A stretch of 64,000 nucleotides of DNA, taken from assembly GCA_905480485.1 (NCBI GenBank), contig CAJQQM010000040.1, forward strand, positions 44,213-108,212, given 5' to 3'. Positions 53,301 through 61,281 of this stretch are shown here, in pieces (position 1 is the stretch's first letter; every line of letters begins with the position of its first letter). Both the position numbers and the translations under genes were made by a program. Origin of the DNA: an uncultured Aureispira sp. GTDB taxonomy: Bacteria > Bacteroidota > Bacteroidia > Chitinophagales > Saprospiraceae. The notes below the pieces were generated by a model. The model was not told where the DNA came from, made no database searches, and saw nothing but the letters and a program-made list of their open reading frames with translations.

Positions 53301-56300
53301 CTCTATGATCGTGATGAAAAATCTACACCTATCAACAATGCACTATTTTTACCCAAACAACATCATTATAAAATTCAGCCTGATACAACCATCAGCATTG
53401 ATTTTGGGTGCTTTGACCAAAACAGTTGGGTTTTGTTTGAAGTTGAGCATAACAAAGCGATTGTCTATCAAAAATGGATTCAACCAAAAGGAATAAGCAA
53501 ACAAACAATTGCCGTCGAAGAAAAACACCGCGGCAACCTGCATTACCACATCAGTAGCATTCAACACGGACGGTTTTACCAAAAAAGTGGTACTATTTAC
53601 GTGCCCTGGAAAAACAAAGATCTTAATATAGAATACACTACTTTTAGAAACAAACTCTATCCGGGGCAAGAGGAAGCGTGGACTCTCAAAATTAGTGGGC
53701 CCAAAGGTGATAAAGTAGCTGCTGAAGTTTTAGCAGGAATGTACGATGCCTCTTTAGATGCCTTTGCACCAAATAACTGGAAATTTAACCCTTATGTTAC
53801 CTCTAGTAGTAGCATGGCCTTAAACGCTTCTAATTACTTCTCGGTTGTACGTTCCAACCTACTCAAGTACAGCTGGAACAAGAGGGGGACATCAAAATCA
53901 AGGGCATATCCAAGCCTAATGTGGCATGGATTTTCATTTCACGAATACGATTATTACAGAGGCCGGGTTGAAAAAATGGCAGAGGTTATGTCAACCGCTG
54001 AAGCACCGATGTCGGAAGCGATGGTAGAAGAGGAAGAAGTGATGGATGTAGCGATGAACGATCAGAAAGAGTCAGCAACTCAAAAGCTGAGTGTTCCATT
54101 GAGTGGAAACAACAATGGTGCTTACTTGCAAGATTCATTAAAAATGACGGCTGCAGATGGAAACAATAATTTTGACGCGATTAAAGTGCGCACCAATCTG
54201 AACGAAACCGTTTTCTTTTTCCCTGAATTACACTGTGATGAAAATGGAAATGTGCTACTCAAATTTACAATGAACGAAGCGCTGACAAAATGGAAGTTTT
54301 TGTTGCTAGCTCATACACAAGATTTGAAAACGGCTACAAGTACACGGGAAGTGCTAACCCAAAAAGACTTAATGGTGATGCCCAATGCACCCCGCTTTTT
54401 CCGACAAAAAGATACCCTTTATTTTTCGGCTAAAGTCAGTAATATGACCGACTCTTTCTTAAGTGGTTTTGCCAAACTCAGTCTTTTTGACGCCTTGACG
54501 ATGCAGGCTATTGATACGGCTTTCATCAACACCAATGCTATTGTTCCTTTCGAAACAAAAGGCAAACAATCGGCCGCTTTGAACTGGAAAATAGTGGTGC
54601 CGGCTGATTGGTCGAATGCAGTGATACACCGAGTAGTTGCCCAAGCAGGCAATTTTTCAGATGGGGAGGAATCGGCGGTACCTGTCTTAAGCAACAGAAT
54701 GATGGTGACCGAAACACAACCTTTGCCTGTCAGAGGAAAAACAACCAAAAAATTCACCTTCAAAAGTATGCAAGAAGCTAGTAAATCAAATAGCCTATTA
54801 CATCATAAACTCAGCCTTGAATTTACACAAAACCCTGCCTGGTATGCGATTCAATCCTTACCCTACCTGATGGAATACCCTTATGAGTGCACCGAACAAA
54901 TATTCTCCCGTTATTATGCTAACAGTTTGGCGACAAGCGTTGCTAATGCGCATCCCAAAATCAAAAAAGTATTTGAGCAATGGAAAAACATCGATAAAGA
55001 TGCTCTAAAAAGTAACTTATCTAAAAATGAGGAACTCAAATATGCGCTACTAGCAGAAACGCCCTGGGTATTGGCCGCACAAAACGAAGCTACTCAGAAG
55101 CAAAATATAGGCTTACTGTTCGATCTAAACAAAATGAGCTACGAACAAAACAAGGCCCGCGATAAAATGGCAGAACGTCAAATGGCCAACGGGGGCTTTG
55201 GTTGGATGCCGGGTGGCATGCATAGTTGGTACATTACGCAGTATATAGTTGAAGGTATGGGACATTTGCAAAAATTGGGTGTGAAAAATATTGAAGCAGA
55301 TGACAAAATGAAAAAAGTTCTACAAAAGGCCATTTCATTTATTGATGAGGAATTGGCCCTGCATTACAACAAGTTGCTAAAACGCGCCAAGGAAAGCAAA
55401 GACGAAAAAGCTTATCTCGATAATGATCATCTAGATTATCTAGCCATTCATTATTTGTATGCAAGAACCTTCTTTTTAGGACAGGAAATTGATAGTAAAA
55501 AATGCCAAGAAGCCATGACCTACTACGAAGGTCAAGCCCAAAAATACTGGTTGAACAAATCAATGTATATGCAGGGCATGATCGCCTTGGCCTTGCACAG
55601 AAAAGGGGCCGACAAAGAAACGCCCATGAAAATTGTAAAATCAGCCAAAGAAAATGCCCTCAATAGCAAAGAATTAGGGATGTATTGGAAATACCCCTCT
55701 GGGTATTTTTGGTATCAGCTGCCTGTAGAAACCCACGCCTTGATGATAGAACTATTTGAAGAGGTGGCCAAAGATGCCAAAGCAGTAGAGGATTTAAAGG
55801 TTTGGCTGTTGAAAGCCAAGCAAACCACGCACTGGAAAACAACCAAAGCAACCGCTTCAGCTACCTATGCCCTTTTGATGAATGGTGATAATTGGTTGAC
55901 GGAGGACAAAGAGATACAGATAACACTCGGCAAAGAAAAACTTGATTTATCCAAGGTAAAAAAAGAAGCAGGTACTGGTTACTTCAAAAAAAGCTGGACT
56001 CCTGATGAAATAAAGCCACAAATGGCGAAAATTAAAGTTAAAAACCCCAATAATGTCGTTGCTTGGGGGGCCATGTACTGGCAATACTTTGAAGACTTGG
56101 ACAAAATTAAACATTTCAAAGAGACACCTTTAAAAATCAACAAAAAACTATTTAAACAAATCAATACTGCTTCAGGTCCTATTTTGAAAGCCGTAGATAA
56201 AGAACAATTATCGCCTGGTGATTTGATAAAAGTACGGATCGAATTAAAAGTAGACCGCAATATGGAATATGTACATATGAAAGATATGCGTGCCGCTGGA

Positions 56301-56543
56301 TTAGAACCAACTAATATATTGAGTCGATACAAATACCAAGGTGGCCTTGGATATTATGAAAGCACAGGCGATGTAGCCACTAATTTCTTTTTTAGTTACC
56401 TATCAAAAGGTACTTATGTTTTTGAGTACCCACTTAGGGTCAATCATAAAGGCGACTTTTCAAATGGTGTTACAACTATACAATGTATGTATGCCCCAGA
56501 ATTTACAGCACACTCTGAAGGCTTAAGGTTAAATATTCAATAA
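50400..56543 (+). CDS. Alpha-2-macroglobulin family protein with thioester motif
   Basis: 2047 aa; MG-type domains (DRKIYRPGQTVYFKGLVLS, FGVEEYKRPKFEV), thioester YECTEQ, NGGFGWMPGG. Confidence 0.93.
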   Translation: MQSFKTLLFSAFFLSFSLLCDAQSIINYDNEWKAITKAENESLPKTALELTEKLYEKILKDVSNPLRHGQRIKALIFLNKFKARLEEDGLVKAIYRFQEEEQKATFPVKQVLQSMLAEMYDRYLREHLYKFQNRTTTADFKQEDIRSWDIRKITQKSYDLYRLSIANEALKNIAIEDISTIISKGRGVKNLRPSLYDFLAHRALDFFISDKYYLTKPAYAFNLNDSIYFANATNFVKLKIASKDSLSASFQALICLQQLTQFHHQDSLSAALIDVELKRLNYVYQKSILMNKGRHYINSLLNLYKRYQSEEKSTDIAFKIANYYKNKGNSYQSGKSEQNRWMLKKAYEWCNKALESFPKSYGAINCQNLKYQIESKSLRIDTEKVNSINSPILSLISYKNLNKVFVKMIPVSKEQYRQFNRKYGKEKVQFINRMKVAYSFNQKLINDGDFQKHSTEVAIPPLKNGQYILAVSANKSFSYDENGIAYSTFYVSDLVLTHRSNQGVKEFYITDRNNGRPLQDVKAVFFVNKYNSLLRKYEKIKIHTAISDKNGCVKSTIYQDKNAYYRNRFVVRLTRNNEVLELDNNYSNYKPSKPYERERTQFFLDRKIYRPGQTVYFKGLVLSQMSDGKNPEIVKNALRFVEFYDANYQLVSKVEVRSNEYGTFNGSFVCPSSGLLGQMRLKDNKNNSTIYFGVEEYKRPKFEVQAMPITSSYTIGDTVTVQGQAVAFAGNKIDGAKVQYRVYRQARFPYWNWRWGWNIPYNRSRQVIIFGETKTDKKGQYTIQFAALADESIPKDRNPEFSYGVEVTVTDINGETHSSNSSVRVGYIGLDIDLQLSSKMDRKSDTTIKIKSHNLNYQYEASKGSIKIEQLKTPGTVYKKRLWALPDYFVMTGKEFQQKFPHYAWKSANNKNTWDVVQTVLSDSFSTEKSKKIHLDGIGKWTQGYYKVTLNTADKNNKSIEIVKFFTLYDRDEKSTPINNALFLPKQHHYKIQPDTTISIDFGCFDQNSWVLFEVEHNKAIVYQKWIQPKGISKQTIAVEEKHRGNLHYHISSIQHGRFYQKSGTIYVPWKNKDLNIEYTTFRNKLYPGQEEAWTLKISGPKGDKVAAEVLAGMYDASLDAFAPNNWKFNPYVTSSSSMALNASNYFSVVRSNLLKYSWNKRGTSKSRAYPSLMWHGFSFHEYDYYRGRVEKMAEVMSTAEAPMSEAMVEEEEVMDVAMNDQKESATQKLSVPLSGNNNGAYLQDSLKMTAADGNNNFDAIKVRTNLNETVFFFPELHCDENGNVLLKFTMNEALTKWKFLLLAHTQDLKTATSTREVLTQKDLMVMPNAPRFFRQKDTLYFSAKVSNMTDSFLSGFAKLSLFDALTMQAIDTAFINTNAIVPFETKGKQSAALNWKIVVPADWSNAVIHRVVAQAGNFSDGEESAVPVLSNRMMVTETQPLPVRGKTTKKFTFKSMQEASKSNSLLHHKLSLEFTQNPAWYAIQSLPYLMEYPYECTEQIFSRYYANSLATSVANAHPKIKKVFEQWKNIDKDALKSNLSKNEELKYALLAETPWVLAAQNEATQKQNIGLLFDLNKMSYEQNKARDKMAERQMANGGFGWMPGGMHSWYITQYIVEGMGHLQKLGVKNIEADDKMKKVLQKAISFIDEELALHYNKLLKRAKESKDEKAYLDNDHLDYLAIHYLYARTFFLGQEIDSKKCQEAMTYYEGQAQKYWLNKSMYMQGMIALALHRKGADKETPMKIVKSAKENALNSKELGMYWKYPSGYFWYQLPVETHALMIELFEEVAKDAKAVEDLKVWLLKAKQTTHWKTTKATASATYALLMNGDNWLTEDKEIQITLGKEKLDLSKVKKEAGTGYFKKSWTPDEIKPQMAKIKVKNPNNVVAWGAMYWQYFEDLDKIKHFKETPLKINKKLFKQINTASGPILKAVDKEQLSPGDLIKVRIELKVDRNMEYVHMKDMRAAGLEPTNILSRYKYQGGLGYYESTGDVATNFFFSYLSKGTYVFEYPLRVNHKGDFSNGVTTIQCMYAPEFTAHSEGLRLNIQ

Positions 56544-56556
56544 GCCCCTAAAAATA

Positions 56557-56588
56557 AAAAAGGCTACCGATACGGTAGCCTTTTTTTT
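56557..56588 (+). terminator. Intrinsic terminator of the alpha-2-macroglobulin gene
   Basis: AAAAAAGGCTACC-GATAC-GGTAGCCTTTTTTTT. Confidence 0.85.
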
Positions 56589-56668
56589 ATGTTAAAAGCG
56601 CTGGAAATAATATTTTACATTTTTTTAAAAAAAATCTTATTAGTTTTAAGTAAATCCGTATTATTTTA

Positions 56669-56676
56669 TATATTTG
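56669..56676 (+). promoter_or_regulatory. Candidate Bacteroidota -7 box TATATTTG
   Basis: Exact TAnnTTTG match in a long intergenic region upstream of the 56993 gene cluster. Confidence 0.3.
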
Positions 56677-56992
56677 AAATGTTATTATGCGCAATAATAT
56701 CAATTCCAACTTAAATTATGCATTTCGCCAATTTTGCAGAAGAATAAAATCGCCAAACCTTCTGTCCCTTTTACAAATAATCATTCAAATTAACACTAAA
56801 CATATCAGCTTAACTGAATGTATAGTTTTTAATTTCTAACAATTCTAACTTTGTTTTTATCGCCAAAAATATGGGTTAATACCTGTGTTTATTCCTAACT
56901 ATTCCAAAAACAAGTATCCAAAACTAAGCTCCCAGAATTTCATAAACTTAGATTAGACCTTAACCCAATTAAATCATCTAAATTTAAGTAAC

Positions 56993-57478
56993 ATGAAAAC
57001 ATTCAAAACAATTATCCTGTGTAGTAGTCTTATCACAATAGGCTACACAACAGCATGGGGTCAACAAACCAACAAAAACGACTTAAACAAACAAACCTGG
57101 ATTAAAAATCACAAAGAAGTCTATCTAAACCAAGGCGGACAATCAGAATTCGTTCCTGAATTCACTTCAAAAGAAGAAAAAGCTGCTTGGTTTAACTCTA
57201 ATCAAAATTTATCTCCAAATGCAATCTTACCAAACGGGGATATAATTACAGATGCTACACCGTCGAGACCTAGAATCAGGTCAATTTTCCCATCGATTTT
57301 GTCTTTTCCTGTTTACACACAAACTGGAAACAAATCGGCTGATGATCAAAATTATCATGCCCTCAAAGAGGCGTGGATAAATCAACACGCACATCAGTAT
57401 GATCAGATGGTACAAACCTCCTCCACTCCTATTCCTCAGAAAGAGCGTCTGGCGAATGATTTAAAAATTCAAAAATAA
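56993..57478 (+). CDS. Hypothetical secreted protein
   Basis: Signal peptide MKTFKTIILCSSLITIGYTTAWG; 5 bp upstream of the next CDS. Confidence 0.7.
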   Translation: MKTFKTIILCSSLITIGYTTAWGQQTNKNDLNKQTWIKNHKEVYLNQGGQSEFVPEFTSKEEKAAWFNSNQNLSPNAILPNGDIITDATPSRPRIRSIFPSILSFPVYTQTGNKSADDQNYHALKEAWINQHAHQYDQMVQTSSTPIPQKERLANDLKIQK

Positions 57479-57483
57479 GCACT

Positions 57484-60400
57484 ATGAAAACCTTTATAAA
57501 ATTTATTGCAGCACTATTCGTGCTATTGCTTCCTATTGTCCAAACTGAGGCACAGTGCCCTAATAACAACACACAATTTGGAACTTCATCAGCCCCTGTT
57601 ACAGTAGGTCAACTTGTCACACTATCAACCTGCATCTATGGGGGAGAATATCGTTTGGTAAATAATTTGCAAGCAGGATCTGTTTACAGTTTCGAAACCT
57701 GTGGCGATACCGATTTTGACACCCAAGTTACAGTTTACGATGCCTCGACCAATAGTTTAGTTGCTTTCAACGATGACTTTTGCGGTTTACAGTCGAAGGT
57801 AAGTTTTACCTCAAACGGTAATGCGGTCCGAGTACTAATCGACCGTTTTAATTGCGCTAATCAAAGCAGTTGTATGACCTTGGGAGTAACTAGAGTAACA
57901 GGTGCCCCTACCGCCACGCCTTGCAGCAATGTAAGTCCACTTAATTGTGGTATTGCAGGATCCTTCAATATCACAGGAGCAGGGGCATGGAATAATCTTG
58001 GAGGACCCTGGTCGACACCGGGTGAAGAACAAGTATTTACCTTTACTCCTACCCTATCTGGCCCTCATAGTATCGTTGTTAACCACAGTAGTGGATACTA
58101 TGTCGATTTGTACATCAAGTCAGGCAACTGTTCCTCAACAGGCTGGACATACATCGATGATATTTTGTCTTCTGCAACAAATTCAGCTAATTTAATTGCA
58201 GGAGTTACCTATTATATTCTTATTGATGATGAAAACACAACTAGCAGTAGTGGTGATGTTACCATAAACTGCCCACAACCTGCCGTAAACCCCTGTAACT
58301 CTATCAGCAGCCTCACTTGTGGGTCAAGTGCTAACTTTAGCCTGAGTGCTGGCAACGGATCTTGGAATCCACCTGGCCCTTGGGGTACTCCTGGTAACGA
58401 AGCTGTTTTTGAATACACAGCTCCATTTACTGGCCCCTATGATATATCGGTTACTAATAGTGGATTTTATGTCGATTTATTTATCAAATCGGGTAGTTGT
58501 TCTTCTACTGGATGGACTTATATTGATGATGTCTTTACAACGGCTACAAATACCGTCAATTTGGTTGCTGGCACTACCTATTATTTCCTTATTGATGATG
58601 AAAACACGGCTGCTAGTTCGGGTACCATTAATATTTCTTGTCCATGTATCCCACCTCCCGGAGGTATTGATGCGAGTTACACCTATAATGGTCCTTTGAC
58701 CATATCGAGTACGACTGTAGGAGCCTGTGACGATTGTAGCCTGCGTTCTTCAAAAGATAGGGTTTATGAAATTAATATTCCTTGTTCAGGCAACTATACT
58801 TTTACGACTTGTAGTGGTACTAGCTGGGATACCTACCTATATTTAAGGACTGCTGCCTGCGGTGGCAACTTAATTGCATTGAACGATGACGCTTGCGGAT
58901 TACAATCAAGTATAACGGCTACATTAAATCCAGGCGCCTATTATATTCACGTCGAAGGTTTTTCAAGCCTTTCTGAAGGAGCATTTGATTTAGCCATTTC
59001 AGGAACGTTGGATATTCCTGTGATTGGTGCCATTGTTGGGCCCACCCAAGTCTGTGAAAATGCAGGAGGAGTTGGCTACAGTGTAAGCGGAAACTTCAAC
59101 AGTTTTAATTGGACCGTCCCGTCAGATGCTACCATTATTTCTGGAGCCAACAGCAGTTCAATAGTAGTCAATTTCGGAGCTACTTCGGGCAATGTAGCTG
59201 TTACTGCTTCCAATAATTGTGGGACAAATGCTTCAAGTCAGTCCGTGGTGGTCAAACCCACCCCCGACTTTAATGTAAGCGTTCAGGATGTCGCCTGCTT
59301 TGGAGGTAACGATGGGTCTATTCAAGTACAAGCAGTTGTCGGCGATGCGCCTTTCACCTATTATCTAGATGGCCAATCGAGTAATAACAACTCCTTTGAC
59401 CAACTTACAGCTGGCACTTACACCATCAGTATAATGGACAACAACGGCTGTATCTCTAATAACCAATCTGTTACTGTTAGCGAACCTACTCTTTTAAATC
59501 TTCAATTAGATGGATGTTCTGTGGTTTATGCTAATCTAGGCAATGAATATGCTTGTGCTACAATTAATAGTACAGTTAGCGGAGGCACTGCCTCTTACAC
59601 ATACTTGTGGTCTAATGGCGAAACGACAGCTAATATTATTGTTTGCCCAGACTCGACTGCAAGCTACAGTCTTAACGTTACTGATAATAATGGCTGCAGT
59701 ACTAGTGATACTTTTGTAGTTCGGTATGTCGATATTTCTTGTACGCCTAATGGTTGCAGCTCAAATTCGAGCAGTTCTAATTCCAGCAATTCAAGTTCAT
59801 CTAGTAATTCTGGCAGCTCAAGCAGTGGTTCAAGCAATGCGTACAGTCAACCGCCTGCCTGCAGCCAAAGTATCAATGTCCCAACAATTAATTGGGTTCC
59901 ACAACCTTCAAGAGTAGTTTCGGCGGGGCAAGTTCTTTGTATTAATGGTAACGGTGTTTATTACGGCGCGATACAGGTGCTCAGTGGTGGTCATGTTGTA
60001 GTTTGTGGAACAACTACAATTTATGGTTCGGTAACCATCAATCCTGGAGCTAATTATTGGCACAGTCCTAACACCGGCTTTGTTGGTTCATTAGCTGTTT
60101 ATGGGAATGAATACATAAATAATGCTGTTTGCAATACCGCTAATTCTACATCAAGTTCAGGAATTAGTTATCCGAGTGCTCCGAGTTGTTCTTCAAATAG
60201 TTCTTCTAATAGCGGTTCTGGAAGCGGATCTAATAGCTCAAGTAATTCTAGTTCCGCCTCTTGTAGTATTCCAAGCTATTCTTCAGGAAGTAGTTCAGCA
60301 AGCGGCTCATCAAGTGGCTCACCAAGTGGCTCAAGCAGTAGCTCATCAAGTGGCCCAAGCAGTAGTTCAGGAAGTAGCTCTAGTAGTAACTCGAGCATCA

Positions 60401-61227
60401 GTTGCTCCTCTAACAGCTCTAGTAATAGTAGTTCGGCTAAAAATTCTAAAATTCAAATGTGTTTAAATGGTATTACTTATTGTATTAAACGCAAAGATAT
60501 TGACAAAAAAATACTTTGTGGTTATACTTTAGGCCCTTGCAATGTTCAACAAGAAAGTGCTTGTGCCATTCCCACATCGAATCCTAGTACGCAAGTATGT
60601 GGATGTTCAGCTCCTCTAACAAACCTTCGATTAAGATACATTGGACCGTCTTTCGTTGATGTAACTGCCTTTGCTAAGAAAAACTGCATAACTATTGGCA
60701 ATGCAGCTAACTTAACGACAGGAGATTATATTAATATTAGTGCTGCTAGCGGAGGCTTGTCTTATTTAAAGAAACACAGTTATTTGACTGCAAACACAAG
60801 ACAAATTGAAAAAGTTAAGATACCAACTAATTGCTGCGAAACAGTAGTTGGCAATGTGTACTATCCTTACGAAATTGTAGGATGGATAGATGCAGATGGT
60901 AATACCTGTGGGTCTGTCGGAATATCAGCCAACAGAACCAACCAAAGTAAGACTACTGATTCAGGCCTTTCTTTAATCAGACAATTTCCTAATCCTGCAG
61001 GTAAAGTTTCTACCTTCGAATTTAAGGTTCCTCAAGATGATGAAGTGGATATGTCTATTGTAAATGTTCGTGGGCAAGTTATTTCAACGGTCTTCAACGG
61101 TACAGTAGAAGCTGACAAAACGTATCAATTTACACAAGATGTTTCTGAACTACAATCAGGTATTTATTTTATTTATCTGAATACCTCAAAGGGTGTTGTT
61201 AAGAAAAAATTTGTTATTTTAAAATAA
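57484..61227 (+). CDS. Large T9SS-exported surface protein: prepeptidase-C-like repeats, SprB-like repeat, Ser-rich linkers, sorting domain
   Basis: FETCGDTDFDTQVTVYDAS..AFNDDFCGLQS; duplicated SGNCSSTGWTYIDDI blocks; CFGGNDGSIQV...GTYTISIMDNNGC; C-terminus IRQFPNPAGKVSTFEF...GIYFIYLNTSKGVVKKKFVILK. Confidence 0.9.
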   Translation: MKTFIKFIAALFVLLLPIVQTEAQCPNNNTQFGTSSAPVTVGQLVTLSTCIYGGEYRLVNNLQAGSVYSFETCGDTDFDTQVTVYDASTNSLVAFNDDFCGLQSKVSFTSNGNAVRVLIDRFNCANQSSCMTLGVTRVTGAPTATPCSNVSPLNCGIAGSFNITGAGAWNNLGGPWSTPGEEQVFTFTPTLSGPHSIVVNHSSGYYVDLYIKSGNCSSTGWTYIDDILSSATNSANLIAGVTYYILIDDENTTSSSGDVTINCPQPAVNPCNSISSLTCGSSANFSLSAGNGSWNPPGPWGTPGNEAVFEYTAPFTGPYDISVTNSGFYVDLFIKSGSCSSTGWTYIDDVFTTATNTVNLVAGTTYYFLIDDENTAASSGTINISCPCIPPPGGIDASYTYNGPLTISSTTVGACDDCSLRSSKDRVYEINIPCSGNYTFTTCSGTSWDTYLYLRTAACGGNLIALNDDACGLQSSITATLNPGAYYIHVEGFSSLSEGAFDLAISGTLDIPVIGAIVGPTQVCENAGGVGYSVSGNFNSFNWTVPSDATIISGANSSSIVVNFGATSGNVAVTASNNCGTNASSQSVVVKPTPDFNVSVQDVACFGGNDGSIQVQAVVGDAPFTYYLDGQSSNNNSFDQLTAGTYTISIMDNNGCISNNQSVTVSEPTLLNLQLDGCSVVYANLGNEYACATINSTVSGGTASYTYLWSNGETTANIIVCPDSTASYSLNVTDNNGCSTSDTFVVRYVDISCTPNGCSSNSSSSNSSNSSSSSNSGSSSSGSSNAYSQPPACSQSINVPTINWVPQPSRVVSAGQVLCINGNGVYYGAIQVLSGGHVVVCGTTTIYGSVTINPGANYWHSPNTGFVGSLAVYGNEYINNAVCNTANSTSSSGISYPSAPSCSSNSSSNSGSGSGSNSSSNSSSASCSIPSYSSGSSSASGSSSGSPSGSSSSSSSGPSSSSGSSSSSNSSISCSSNSSSNSSSAKNSKIQMCLNGITYCIKRKDIDKKILCGYTLGPCNVQQESACAIPTSNPSTQVCGCSAPLTNLRLRYIGPSFVDVTAFAKKNCITIGNAANLTTGDYINISAASGGLSYLKKHSYLTANTRQIEKVKIPTNCCETVVGNVYYPYEIVGWIDADGNTCGSVGISANRTNQSKTTDSGLSLIRQFPNPAGKVSTFEFKVPQDDEVDMSIVNVRGQVISTVFNGTVEADKTYQFTQDVSELQSGIYFIYLNTSKGVVKKKFVILK
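59758..59842 (+). repeat. Ser/Asn-codon low-complexity tract 1
   Basis: Encodes SSNSSSSNSSNSSSSSNSGSSSSGSSN. Confidence 0.85.
60186..60438 (+). repeat. Ser/Gly/Asn-codon low-complexity tract 2
   Basis: Encodes CSSNSSSNSGSGSGSNSSSNSSSASC...SSNSSISCSSNSSSNSSSA. Confidence 0.85.
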
Positions 61228-61240
61228 TCATTTATGACCT

Positions 61241-61265
61241 ACCTCTCTGACCTTGTCAGAGAGGT
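61241..61265 (+). terminator. Hairpin/terminator between T9SS protein and CotH gene
   Basis: ACCTCTCTGAC-CTT-GTCAGAGAGGT followed by ATTTTATTCCTTTT. Confidence 0.65.
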
Positions 61266-61281
61266 ATTTTATTCCTTTTAT

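Noticed and set aside
59726-60466. Overlapping hydrophobic ORFs (59726-59917, 60122-60466) in another frame
   Set aside because: Frame-shadow of the Ser-codon repeats in the T9SS protein.
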